A DNA stretch of 64,000 nt. It comes from JBFWML01 sp050251635 (lineage in GTDB: Bacteria; Campylobacterota; Campylobacteria; Campylobacterales; SZUA-545). A program made the position numbers and the translations under genes. Where the stretch lies: assembly GCA_050251635.1 (NCBI GenBank), contig JBFWML010000007.1, positions 1 to 64,000 of the forward strand, given 5' to 3'. The notes beneath the pieces are model-generated. The model worked only from the letters and a program-made list of their open reading frames with translations. It was not told the origin of the DNA and did no database searches. This document shows positions 51,325-59,627 of this stretch, one piece after another (the first letter of the stretch is position 1; each line of letters starts with the position of its first letter).

Positions 51325-52237
51325 CGCCCACCCGCGTACCGCCTTCGGGCAGACTCTCAACGCTAAATTCGCCGTCAAGCTTACGCCGCGCAATATCCTC
51401 CATCAACCCCATGCCCAGACCGCCCGCCTTGGACTGGGGCAAGCCCGGCCCGTTATCGACGATGCCGAGGTGATAAAACTCCCCCTCCTTGCGCAGCGAA
51501 ACCTCCACCCACGGGTTCTCCTCCTCCCCAAAGGCGTGCAAAAGCGCGTTGGTGACCGCCTCATTGACCACAAGACCGATCTCCACCGCCCGATCGGCGC
51601 TGAAACTCAGCCCTTCGCCGTGATAGGCAAACCAAAGCCCGCCGCGGTTGTAGGCCTTGGCCAGCTCTTCAAGCAGGCGCTGCAGGTAGGCATCGATCTC
51701 CACCGGCTCGTTGCCCTGACCGGATTTGAGCGCTTCATGCACCAGCGCGATGGCGCGGATGCGGCCCACCAGTTCACCTAAGACAAGCTGCGTGGCCGGA
51801 TCGGGGGCGCGCTCCTGCTGCAACCATGCCAGCCCTAAAATCACCTGCAGATTGTTTTTGACCCGGTGCTGCAGTTCCCGAAAGAGCATCTCCAGCTCGG
51901 CGGTGCGTTCGCGCACCTTCTCCTCCAGCCTGAGGTTGCGGCGGGCAAGGGCCTTCTCCTGCAGATAGGCGCGGTCAAAGGCGTGGGTCAGACGGCGCAG
52001 CAGCAACACGGCCCACACCAGCAATCCGGAAAACGCCGCAACGGCCAGTTCGGCCAGCAGCTCACGGCCCAAACCTGCGGCAAAACCCGTCCACAAAAGC
52101 GCCGCCACCAAAAAGGCAACCCCGGCAAAAAGCGCCATCACCCGTTCGGCCTGATATTTAAAAAGAAAAAACAGGGCGTGATACAACCCGATCATTACAA
52201 TAGCGCCGATCACGGTGTGAAAAACAACTATTTCCAT
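51302..52237 (-). CDS. Sensor histidine kinase, HisKA_2 type
   Basis: A 311-residue kinase. Three N-terminal helices (about 5-80) with no periplasmic sensor domain, a coiled coil (about 85-120), a HisKA_2 motif ELQHRVKNNLQVILGL (phospho-accepting H in LQHRVKN) and a HATPase_c domain with NEAVTNALLHA and DNGPGLP. HisKA_2/HWE kinases usually have no HAMP. It is arranged tail to tail with the response regulator, sharing 23 bp of coding DNA. Confidence 0.88.
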   Translation of the reverse strand: MEIVVFHTVIGAIVMIGLYHALFFLFKYQAERVMALFAGVAFLVAALLWTGFAAGLGRELLAELAVAAFSGLLVWAVLLLRRLTHAFDRAYLQEKALARRNLRLEEKVRERTAELEMLFRELQHRVKNNLQVILGLAWLQQERAPDPATQLVLGELVGRIRAIALVHEALKSGQGNEPVEIDAYLQRLLEELAKAYNRGGLWFAYHGEGLSFSADRAVEIGLVVNEAVTNALLHAFGEEENPWVEVSLRKEGEFYHLGIVDNGPGLPQSKAGGLGMGLMEDIARRKLDGEFSVESLPEGGTRVGVIFPPLD

Positions 52238-52246
52238 CAGCAGATT

Positions 52247-53089
52247 CTAGCCGACCTGAAGACAACTCATGCTGACGGTGGCGTGCTGAAAACCCTCGTA
52301 CACAAAACGGGCCGCCTCACCCGATCGGCGCAGGGCTGCGATGTAAAGCAGCGGTAGATAGTGTTCGGCGGTGGGACAGCTTAAGGCGGCCCCCTCAAAG
52401 GCCGTAAAATCGATCAGCGCCCGGTCATCCCCGCGCAAAAGCGCCTCTTTAACCGCCGCCTCAAAGGCCAGCGCCCACGACGTGGCGGGCGCGTCCACGC
52501 GGGTGCGATCCATCAGCCCAAGGTTATGGACAATATCGCCGCTGCCAATCACTAACACACCCGCATCGCGCAAAAAGGCCAGCTCCTTAGCCAGCTCGAA
52601 ATGCTCTTGCGGGGTTTTGCGGGTATCGAGGCTGATTTGAAACACCGGAATATCCGCATCGGGGTAAAGGTGGTGCAAAACGGCCCACGCGCCGTGATCG
52701 AGCCCCCGGCGGGTCGCCTCCTGCGCACCGGTTTTGCGGGCGGTTTGTCCTGCCAGCCCGGGTGCGCCTTTACAGGGGTATTCGATTTTGTAAAGCCCAT
52801 GGGGGAAGTTGTAAAAATCCCGGATGGTGATCGGCCGCTCCGGCGTGTTTACCCAAACCCCCGGCGTTTCCCAGTGGGCCGAAACCACGGCGATTGCCGT
52901 AGGACGGGGCAGTTCGCCGCGTAGAGCGTGAAGGGCCCGGGTGTAGGAGTTATCGGCCACGATATTCATAGGCGATCCGTGCGCCAAAAAAAGCGCGGGT
53001 ATCGGCTTTTGCTCCATTGACCAGCCTTTCTGGACGGATAACCAAGCGATCAGGGTGCTTGCGCCCTTTATAAAGGTTCGTCTTTGCAT
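52247..53089 (-). CDS. DODA-type extradiol dioxygenase (YgiD-like) with Tat signal
   Basis: A 280-residue protein of the 4,5-DOPA/extradiol class III dioxygenase family. Metal ligands lie in FLAHGSPMN, VVSAHWETPG and SGDIVHNLG. The N-terminus MQRRTFIKGASTLIAWLSV fits a Tat export signal (R-R-T-F-I-K plus a hydrophobic stretch), unusual because YgiD homologues are normally cytoplasmic. The aromatic substrate is unknown. It ends 9 nt from the kinase gene start on the same strand and diverges from the rubrerythrin gene. Confidence 0.82.
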   Translation of the reverse strand: MQRRTFIKGASTLIAWLSVQKGWSMEQKPIPALFLAHGSPMNIVADNSYTRALHALRGELPRPTAIAVVSAHWETPGVWVNTPERPITIRDFYNFPHGLYKIEYPCKGAPGLAGQTARKTGAQEATRRGLDHGAWAVLHHLYPDADIPVFQISLDTRKTPQEHFELAKELAFLRDAGVLVIGSGDIVHNLGLMDRTRVDAPATSWALAFEAAVKEALLRGDDRALIDFTAFEGAALSCPTAEHYLPLLYIAALRRSGEAARFVYEGFQHATVSMSCLQVG

Positions 53090-53193
53090 AACCCAAATCG
53101 TACCCTAAATACAAACAAGAATTTTTATTATTTATCATTTTTTAACCTTTTATGGCGCATGATGGGCAACATTTTTTTACAAAGGGAGTTTCC

Positions 53194-53838
53194 ATGAAGA
53201 AGTATCAGCTCTACGCCTGTGCCAAATGCGGCAACGAGGTCGAGGTTCAAAAGGTCGGCGGCGGCAAACTGGTCTGCTGCGGTCAGGAGATGAACGCAGT
53301 CAACGAAAACGTCACCGCCACCAACCTGATGAAAGCCTTTGCGGGCGAGTCGATGGCACGCAATAAGTACCAATTCTTCGCACAGATTGCCCGCGACGAA
53401 GGCTTCCGCCAGATTGCCGACTTTTTTGAGGAGTTTGCCCACAACGAACAAAGCCACGCGCGCATGGAGTTTGCGCTATACAACAAAATGACCCGTGGCA
53501 ACGACTGGGAAAAAACCGCCGCCAACCTGCTCTACGCCGCCGCCGGCGAGCGTTACGAGCACACCACCATGTACCCCGAATTCGCGGCGCTGGCCAAGGA
53601 GGAAGGCTTTAACGAAGCGGCGCGGCTCTTTAAGTCGATCGGCGAGGTGGAAGTGGAGCACGAGCGCAAATACCTAGAGCTCGAAAAGAAGCTGCGCGAA
53701 CAAGGCTTCTTTGCCAGCGAAGAGGAAGAGACTTGGATCTGCGAAGTGTGCGGCCATGTTCACCACGGCAAAAAAGCCCCCGGCGCCTGCCCCGTGTGCA
53801 AAGCGCCCCAAGGCTACTACAAACAGCAGGGGCTTTAA
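53194..53838 (+). CDS. Desulforubrerythrin (desulforedoxin-diiron-rubredoxin)
   Basis: The ATG at 53194 follows AAGGGAG and gives 214 residues in three domains: an N-terminal desulforedoxin-like knuckle (C9-x2-C12 and CC at 28-29), a ferritin-like diiron domain (about 40-170) with E-x6-Y and E-x2-H ligands, and a C-terminal rubredoxin knuckle (CEVCGHVHHGKKAPGACPVC). The same three-domain chimera occurs in C. jejuni (Rrc/DRbr), where it removes hydrogen peroxide. Preceded by an AT-rich promoter region; followed by a hairpin. Confidence 0.92.
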   Translation: MKKYQLYACAKCGNEVEVQKVGGGKLVCCGQEMNAVNENVTATNLMKAFAGESMARNKYQFFAQIARDEGFRQIADFFEEFAHNEQSHARMEFALYNKMTRGNDWEKTAANLLYAAAGERYEHTTMYPEFAALAKEEGFNEAARLFKSIGEVEVEHERKYLELEKKLREQGFFASEEEETWICEVCGHVHHGKKAPGACPVCKAPQGYYKQQGL

Positions 53839-53849
53839 GCCTCCCTGCC

Positions 53850-53873
53850 CCGATCGGCTCCTTGGCCGATCGG
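53850..53873 (+). terminator. Hairpin after the desulforubrerythrin gene
   Basis: CCGATCGGC-TCCTTG-GCCGATCGG, a perfect 9-bp stem, followed by a weak T-containing stretch (TTGCATATTT). Confidence 0.55.
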
Positions 53874-53968
53874 TTGCATATTTCAATCCTCCCCTGAACC
53901 CACGTTTACAACTCCCTGAAGATTTATATATAGATGTTAAAATCTACTATTTGCACAAGGAGCCAACC

Positions 53969-55447
53969 TTGAAAACCCTTTTTATCATCGTTTTTTCCGC
54001 TCTGATTTTGCTGGGCGGATGTGCCGGTAAAAGCGCCATTCATAGCGCCGTGACCGAGGGGGATCTTAAAGCCGTAGCCAACTATGCGGATAAGGGCGGC
54101 GACTTGGAAGCGCTGCCGCCGAAAAACTGGGTTTCGGGACTCTATGCGCTGGAAGGCAACCGCCCGCTGCACGAGGCCGCCGCACGGGGGAGTTTACAGA
54201 TGGCCGCGCTTTTGATCGCACGGGGTGCCAATCTTGAATCGCACAACGCAAAGGGCGAAACGCCGCTGCTAACAAGCGCGCGTTTTGGGCGTTTTGAGAT
54301 GTACGACCTGCTGCTGCAAAAGGGAGCCGATCGCCACGCAACGGACAAAGACGGCAATACCGAGCTGCATTTGGCGTTAGAAGCCTTGAGCAAAGAGCCC
54401 GCCAAGGCCGAGGAGGCGGTGCGATTTTTTCTGGCCCGATCGGCCAAGATTGATGCCCAAAACCGCTGGGGCAACACGCCGGTTCATCTGGCGGCCAAGC
54501 ACGATTTAATCGGCGCCGTCAAGCTGCTTGAGCAAAAGGGTGCATTGCTGGACGTGCCCAACCGCTACGGCGAAACGCCGCTTTTTTTGACCCTGCGCAT
54601 GGGCCACTTTGGCCACCTGGATCAAGCCAACCTGACTTCGGCCGTCTTTGAATACCTGTTAACCAAAAAGCTCAACTTCGCCGCCGTCGATCACAAGGGC
54701 GAAACGCTGCTGCACCACACCTGCAACCCGGACTATATCGCCGCGCTGGGGGCCAAGGGAGCCGATATCAACCATGCCGATAAAGACGGGCAAACCGCGG
54801 TTTTTAAAGCGCTTGCCGACTGCCCGCTCCCCTCCGTGCAGGCCTACGCCAAGTTGGGCTTTAACCCCAAGGCGCTGGGGGCCAAGGGCAAAAACGTCGG
54901 CAAAACCGCCCTTGCCGTTGCCATGAACAACCCCTACTCCAACGAGGCGATCGTGCCCTTTTTGATCGACTACGGCGCGGATGTTTTGCAAACGGACGAT
55001 TTGGGGCTTTCGGCCATCCATGCCGCCGCGACGCGAAGCCGCACAATGATCGAACTCATCCTCTCCAAGGGGGCCGATATCAACGCCCGCGCCCACTCGG
55101 ACGCCACGCCGCTGCATGTTGCTTCGTCAATCCTTGCTTCCAAGGGCCAAGAGGAGACGGGGGGCTACGCCGCGCTGCTTGAGCAACCGGGTATTTTGAT
55201 TGACGCGCGGGATAAAAAAGGATGCACGCCGCTGCACCGCGCCGTTAACGCGGGCGGCATTGAGCGGGTGCGGCTGCTGCTGCAAAAGGGGGCGGATACG
55301 ACCGCGCGGGAGATGCGCGGCCATACGCCGATGGATCTGGCAATTTTGGAAAAAAACGAAGCTATTTTGGCACTGCTCAAGGCGCACAACGCGCCGGTAA
55401 ATATCAACCCCAAACCCGGCTACGCGGTTTTGTGCACCTACCCCTAA
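53969..55447 (+). CDS. Ankyrin-repeat lipoprotein
   Basis: Starts at TTG 53969 (AAGGAG 7 nt upstream), giving 492 residues. The signal peptide ends in a lipobox LLGGC (C18), so the protein is lipid-anchored. About twelve ankyrin repeats follow (for example GNRPLHEAAARGSLQMAALLIARGA, split here by motif positions 40-64). Exported ankyrin proteins in Gram-negatives often guard periplasmic enzymes such as catalases or bind partner proteins. The stop overlaps the hcp stop tail to tail. Confidence 0.85.
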   Translation: MKTLFIIVFSALILLGGCAGKSAIHSAVTEGDLKAVANYADKGGDLEALPPKNWVSGLYALEGNRPLHEAAARGSLQMAALLIARGANLESHNAKGETPLLTSARFGRFEMYDLLLQKGADRHATDKDGNTELHLALEALSKEPAKAEEAVRFFLARSAKIDAQNRWGNTPVHLAAKHDLIGAVKLLEQKGALLDVPNRYGETPLFLTLRMGHFGHLDQANLTSAVFEYLLTKKLNFAAVDHKGETLLHHTCNPDYIAALGAKGADINHADKDGQTAVFKALADCPLPSVQAYAKLGFNPKALGAKGKNVGKTALAVAMNNPYSNEAIVPFLIDYGADVLQTDDLGLSAIHAAATRSRTMIELILSKGADINARAHSDATPLHVASSILASKGQEETGGYAALLEQPGILIDARDKKGCTPLHRAVNAGGIERVRLLLQKGADTTAREMRGHTPMDLAILEKNEAILALLKAHNAPVNINPKPGYAVLCTYP

Positions 55448-56802
55448 GCAAGCATCGCCGCGAGATCGCTTTTGGCGTCTCCGGTCAGCTGCAAGCCAAA
55501 CTCTTTGCCCAAAAAGCCCGCGATCGGCTCGTTGACAAACTGCGGCGGTTTGGGGCCGAGGTAGATGTTTTTGACCCCCAGACTAAAGAGGGTGAGCAAA
55601 ATCAGCACCGCCTTTTGCTCCATCCAGCTCAGCACGATGTTTAGCGGCAGATCGTTCACGCCCACGCCCAGCGCGTTGGACAATGCCAGCGCGATATGCA
55701 CGCCGCCGTTGGAGTCGTTGCACTGACCCAGGTCCAGATAGCGGGGAATTCCGGTGCCGGGCACGGTGCCGAGATTCAGGTCGTTAAAGCGGAACTTGCC
55801 GCAGCTGGAGGTGAGCACCACGCAGTCACTTGGCAGCGCGGCGACCAAGTCGCGGTAATAATCCCCCGCTTTGCCCGGCGCGTCGCAGCCCGCCACCACA
55901 AAAAAGCGGCGGATTTTACCGCTGTTTACGGCCTCTAAAATCTGCGGAGCCAGCGTCAAAATGGTCTGGTAGTGGTGGCCCGTTTGCAGGGTTTCGTCGG
56001 CCTTGAAGCTGTCGGCATCGGGGCAGGAGAGCGCCGTTTGGATCAGGGCGCTAAAGTCGTCGCCTTCAATGACGCGGCCGCCCTCTACGCCCACGATGCT
56101 GTGGGTAAAGAGCCTGTCCAGATAACCCGCGTTTTTCTTGGGCGGCACGATGCAGTTGGTGTTGACCACAATCGCGCCGGGCCATTTTTCGAACAGATCG
56201 GCCTGATCAAACCACGCCTTGCCGATGTTGCCCTTCAGATGCGCGAAGTTGCGCAGTTTGGGGTAACCGTGCGCAGGCAGCATTTCGCTGTGGGTGTAGA
56301 TGTTGATCCCCTTGCCTTCGGTGGCGATCAGCAGTTTTTCGAGCATATCCAGATTGTGGCCGCTAACCAGAATGGCTTTGCCTTCGGCCTTGTTTTGGCT
56401 GACGCTGACCGGGGTGGGAATGCCGAAGCGATCGGTGTGGGCTTTGGAAAGATTGTCCATCGTGACAAGGCCCGCTTGACCCACCTTCATCAGCTGCGCG
56501 ATGTGCTGATCGAAGTTGAAGTTGACGTTGGTCAGGGTGAAGTAGAGCGTTTCGGCCATCACATCGTCGGCCACTTGGGTGTTTGCGCCCAGCTGCATGG
56601 CGTGGGTGCGGTAGGCGCTGAGGCCCTTGAGGCCAAAAATCATCATATCCTGCAAACGGGTCAGCGTCTCGTCTTTGCCGCAGGCGCCAACGCTCTGGCC
56701 CTTGCTACCGCAGCCGCCGGCCATGCTCATTTCGCACTGGTAACAAAACATATTGAGCGTTTCGCTCACGCTTTTGGGGGAATTGGAAACAATCTGGGTC
56801 AT
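55444..56802 (-). CDS. hcp: Hybrid-cluster protein (Hcp, NO reductase/hydroxylamine reductase)
   Basis: A 452-residue Hcp starting at ATG 56802 (AAGGAG upstream). N-terminal cluster cysteines are C20, C23, C31 and C41, a spacing (C-x2-C-x7-C-x9-C) unlike the E. coli or anaerobe consensus. Hybrid-cluster ligands are in VSGHNLDMLEKL, VVNTNCIVPP, VAGCDAPG, TSSCGKFRFN and DLGQCNDSNG. It is shorter than E. coli Hcp (550). The promoter has a perfect FNR-type box at class II spacing. In E. coli Hcp reduces NO to N2O and drives S-nitrosylation. Confidence 0.93.
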   Translation of the reverse strand: MTQIVSNSPKSVSETLNMFCYQCEMSMAGGCGSKGQSVGACGKDETLTRLQDMMIFGLKGLSAYRTHAMQLGANTQVADDVMAETLYFTLTNVNFNFDQHIAQLMKVGQAGLVTMDNLSKAHTDRFGIPTPVSVSQNKAEGKAILVSGHNLDMLEKLLIATEGKGINIYTHSEMLPAHGYPKLRNFAHLKGNIGKAWFDQADLFEKWPGAIVVNTNCIVPPKKNAGYLDRLFTHSIVGVEGGRVIEGDDFSALIQTALSCPDADSFKADETLQTGHHYQTILTLAPQILEAVNSGKIRRFFVVAGCDAPGKAGDYYRDLVAALPSDCVVLTSSCGKFRFNDLNLGTVPGTGIPRYLDLGQCNDSNGGVHIALALSNALGVGVNDLPLNIVLSWMEQKAVLILLTLFSLGVKNIYLGPKPPQFVNEPIAGFLGKEFGLQLTGDAKSDLAAMLA

Positions 56803-56831
56803 CACGGCTCCTTGGGAAATTTTGAGCCGCG

Positions 56832-56837
56832 AGTCTA
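56832..56837 (-). promoter_or_regulatory. -10 element of the hcp promoter
   Basis: TAGACT on the minus strand; the hexamer begins 29.5 bp from the centre of the FNR box and predicts a start at 56825, 23 nt before the hcp ATG. Confidence 0.55.
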
Positions 56838-56859
56838 GGGGGTTTTTACGGTAAGCGCA

Positions 56860-56873
56860 TTGATACCAATCAA
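56860..56873. promoter_or_regulatory. Perfect FNR-type box upstream of hcp
   Basis: TTGATACCAATCAA, matching TTGAT-N4-ATCAA in all ten positions. Centre at -41.5 relative to the predicted hcp transcription start, which is class II activator spacing. The box is also next to the last codons of the diguanylate cyclase gene. Confidence 0.8.
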
Positions 56874-57842
56874 TTATCCGGCCACCCGGTTACGTCCGGC
56901 CTCCTTGGCGGCGTACAGACGCCGATCGGCGCGATCGACGAGCGTTTGGGCCGTATCGCCGGGCTTAAGCGTGGCCACACCGATGCTGACGGTGAGGCGT
57001 TCGGGTTCACCAAAGGGGTGGGCTTCGATCGCTGCGCGGATGCGCTCGGCCAAGTGCCGCGCCGCGCCGTGATCGAGCTGGGCGGCCAGCAGCGTAAACT
57101 CTTCGCCGCCGTAACGCACCAAAAAATCGCCCTTGCGGATATGGGTTTCAATCAGCCCGGCCACGGCCCGCAAGGCGCGATCCCCGGCTGCGTGGCCGTA
57201 GGTGTCGTTGACCTTTTTGAAGTGATCGATATCGATCATCAAACACGCCGCCCTGCCCGTGGTGATGAGTTCTTGCAAAGCGCGGGCCAGCTCCGATCGG
57301 TTGAGCGCCCCGGTGAGCGGATCGTGGCTGGCGCGGTATTCGACGCGCTTTTTAACAAGCGATCGCACACCGGCCAAAATCAGCACAATCAGCGCGATAT
57401 TGGCCGCCATCATCCATCCGAACCGTTCAAAGGAGCCCATTTTCGTTTCGCTGGCGTACTGGGCGGCAAAAACCGTTTCGTTGGTGCTGACCCAGCAGCG
57501 TTCGCTGGCCTCCAGAAAGCGCGCCTTGTTTTGCGGGCTTGGATTTTCGTGCAGCGCCTTGAGCGCCTCTTGCATCTGAGCCCAGTCCCGTTTAAGCGGA
57601 GGCAACACACGTTCCAGCTCAAAAATCCGCGCATCGGTCTGGCGCACAAACTCCGGCTCGTGAATACCCGCCAGCTCCATTTTGGCAATGCGCTGAACGC
57701 TGCCGCGTATCACGCCCAACTGGTTGATCTCCGCCGCGTCCCGCTCGACGCTTTTAATCCCGCCGGAAAAGAGCCACAGATTCGCCAGTCCCAGCCCCAG
57801 CAGCAAACCCGTTACAATCAGCAGTTTAATCGAGGTTTGCAC
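56874..57842 (-). CDS. Membrane-bound diguanylate cyclase (GGDEF)
   Basis: The GTG at 57842 follows a G6 tract and gives 322 residues (ATG at 57872 would add ten). One helix (about 5-25), a periplasmic helical sensor of about 120 residues (resembling type IV-pilus MCP sensors), a second helix (about 150-170), then a GGDEF domain (about 175-322) with intact GGEEF and the HDPLTGALNR start. It should make c-di-GMP. It diverges from the hemerythrin gene, whose FNR-type box lies between them. Confidence 0.85.
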   Translation of the reverse strand: MQTSIKLLIVTGLLLGLGLANLWLFSGGIKSVERDAAEINQLGVIRGSVQRIAKMELAGIHEPEFVRQTDARIFELERVLPPLKRDWAQMQEALKALHENPSPQNKARFLEASERCWVSTNETVFAAQYASETKMGSFERFGWMMAANIALIVLILAGVRSLVKKRVEYRASHDPLTGALNRSELARALQELITTGRAACLMIDIDHFKKVNDTYGHAAGDRALRAVAGLIETHIRKGDFLVRYGGEEFTLLAAQLDHGAARHLAERIRAAIEAHPFGEPERLTVSIGVATLKPGDTAQTLVDRADRRLYAAKEAGRNRVAG

Positions 57843-57889
57843 CCTGCCCCCCTGTGGAATTTTCGCGCGCATTATACTCGATGGCACTC

Positions 57890-57903
57890 TTGACCGCGAT
57901 CAA
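57890..57903. promoter_or_regulatory. FNR-type box upstream of hemerythrin
   Basis: TTGACCGCGATCAA, nine of ten consensus positions. Centre 29.5 bp from the -10 candidate TATTCT (57926-57931), exactly as at hcp, predicting transcription from 57938 and a 22-nt leader containing AAAAGGAG. Confidence 0.75.
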
Positions 57904-57925
57904 TGCGCCGGGGTTTAAAAACCCC

Positions 57926-57931
57926 TATTCT
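57926..57931 (+). promoter_or_regulatory. -10 element of the hemerythrin-nnrS promoter
   Basis: TATTCT; distance to the upstream box matches the hcp promoter to the base. Confidence 0.5.
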
Positions 57932-57959
57932 ACGATTTTACCACAAAAGGAGTTCCCCC

Positions 57960-58382
57960 ATGCAAACCGTTAAAAGTTTTCTTTCCCACGACCACCGCGA
58001 ATGCGACGATCTCTTTGCCCTGCTGGAGGCCGATTTTTCCGTGGCAAAAGCCCGCTTTGGCGAACTGGAACACGCCTTCGAGCGCCATTTCAAAATGGAA
58101 GAGGAGGTTTTTTTCCCGCAGTTTGAAGCGCGCACGGGCATGAGCGGCGGGCCGACGCAGATTATGCGCATGGAGCACAGCCAGATGCGCGGCCTGCTGG
58201 CCCAGATGAAAGCGGCCGTTGCCGCCGATGACGCCGACAAATTCGCCAGCGCCGCCGAAACCTTTTTGTTCTTGGTGCAGCAGCACAACTCCAAAGAGGA
58301 GCAGATTCTCTACACCATGGCCGACCGGGTTTTCGGCTCCGATGCGGGCGAGCTGATCGCCGCTATGCAGAAGGCGGCCTAA
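57960..58382 (+). CDS. Hemerythrin-domain (HHE) protein
   Basis: A 140-residue single-domain hemerythrin starting at ATG 57960. The diiron ligands are in SHDHREC, RHFKMEEEVFF (H-x3-E), MRMEHSQM and QQHNSKEEQ (H-x3-E), the standard set. Bacterial hemerythrins of this size bind O2 or NO and protect Fe-S proteins. It is followed after 3 nt by an NnrS-like gene and preceded by an FNR-type box at class II spacing. Confidence 0.9.
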   Translation: MQTVKSFLSHDHRECDDLFALLEADFSVAKARFGELEHAFERHFKMEEEVFFPQFEARTGMSGGPTQIMRMEHSQMRGLLAQMKAAVAADDADKFASAAETFLFLVQQHNSKEEQILYTMADRVFGSDAGELIAAMQKAA

Positions 58383-58385
58383 ACC

Positions 58386-59627
58386 GTGAACACCGCCGGA
58401 CTGAGCCTCGACCAAGCGCCGCCCTTCGGGGTGCCGCTGCGGTTTTTTCTGGCGGCGCCGCTGTTTGGGTTGCTGGCCGGGTTTTTGCTGCTTGCGGGCG
58501 GCGGCGATCTGCTTTTAAACCGCTACCATCCGCACACGCTGGCCTTGGTGCACCTACTCACGCTAGGCGTGATGGGGATGGTGATGACCGGGGCGCTTTT
58601 TCAGATGCTCCCGGTCATTGCGGGGGTGGTTTTGCCCAGAGCGCGGCTGCTGGGGGCGGCGGTTTTTGGGGCGTTGGGGTTGGGTGCGCTGTTTTTATGC
58701 TGGGGGTTTGCGACCGCGCAACCCCTGGGCTTTGCGGCGGGCGGCGTGCTGCTGGCAGCCGCGCTGACGGTTTTTGCGGTCACGGCCCTTGTTGGCCTGT
58801 TTCGCGTGGAGTACGCCAATGTCACCGTCAAACTGATGCGTCTGGCGCTGATCGCGCTGATGGTGACGGTGCTTTTGGGCGCGCATCTGGCCACGGGCCA
58901 CGCCGCGCAAAACCTCACGGCGCTTACGCCCGTGCTGGCCGACCTGCACGCAAGCTGGGGGCTGGCGGGCTGGACGGCGCTTTTGATTCTGGGCGTGGCG
59001 CAGCAGGTGTTGCCGATGTTTTACGTCACGCCGCCCTATCCTAAATTTTGCCGCACGGTCACGGGGCCGCTGATTTTTATCTCCCTGATCGCCGCGACGG
59101 GGCTGGCTTTTTACGATCTAGCAATCGTTGCCAAGATCGGCGTGGGCGTGGGGCTTGTGATGCTGGGCAGCATGACCTTTGCCCGCACCCTGCGGCGCAA
59201 ACGCAAAGCCGCCGACGGCAGTTTGCGCTACTGGCAGTTTTCGATGGTCGCCCTGATTTTGAGCGTGCCGCTGCTGTTTGTGCCGGGTGAAAGCGCCACG
59301 GGGGCGCTGGCGGTTTTGTTTATCGGCGGGTTTGTACTGAGCTTGATCAACGGGATGCTTTATAAAATTGTGCCGTTTTTGGCGTGGTTTCACCTCAGCG
59401 CCACCTTTAGGCCCGATCTTCCCACCATGCACGACTTTATCCCCAAAAAAGCGGTTTATACGCAGATGGGTTTTCATATCGCGGCGCTGGTTTTTTTGCT
59501 GACGGGTCTGTTTCTCCCCTACGCCGCAAACCTCGGCGGCGCGGCGCTCATCGCCGCCTACGGATTGCTGCTTAAAGACCTCGCGGGCGCCGCGCGGGTT
59601 TATGCCCGTTCAGGCGGCGGTTTTTAA
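58386..59627 (+). CDS. NnrS-like haem-copper membrane protein
   Basis: A 413-residue protein with about 12 membrane helices starting at GTG 58386. Histidines at helix ends (YHPHTLALVHLLTLG, HLATGHAAQ, DLHASWG) and QQVLPMFYVTPPYP resemble the NnrS family and subunit I of haem-copper oxidases. NnrS proteins relieve NO damage to iron proteins. It is co-transcribed with hemerythrin under an FNR-type box. The 3' end overlaps the sensor kinase gene by 18 nt. Confidence 0.75.
   Translation: MNTAGLSLDQAPPFGVPLRFFLAAPLFGLLAGFLLLAGGGDLLLNRYHPHTLALVHLLTLGVMGMVMTGALFQMLPVIAGVVLPRARLLGAAVFGALGLGALFLCWGFATAQPLGFAAGGVLLAAALTVFAVTALVGLFRVEYANVTVKLMRLALIALMVTVLLGAHLATGHAAQNLTALTPVLADLHASWGLAGWTALLILGVAQQVLPMFYVTPPYPKFCRTVTGPLIFISLIAATGLAFYDLAIVAKIGVGVGLVMLGSMTFARTLRRKRKAADGSLRYWQFSMVALILSVPLLFVPGESATGALAVLFIGGFVLSLINGMLYKIVPFLAWFHLSATFRPDLPTMHDFIPKKAVYTQMGFHIAALVFLLTGLFLPYAANLGGAALIAAYGLLLKDLAGAARVYARSGGGF

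Noticed and set aside
53090..53193. PerR or Fur box in the AT-rich region upstream of desulforubrerythrin
   Set aside because: The stretch TTATTATTTATCAT is suggestive, but no palindrome of the right length is present.
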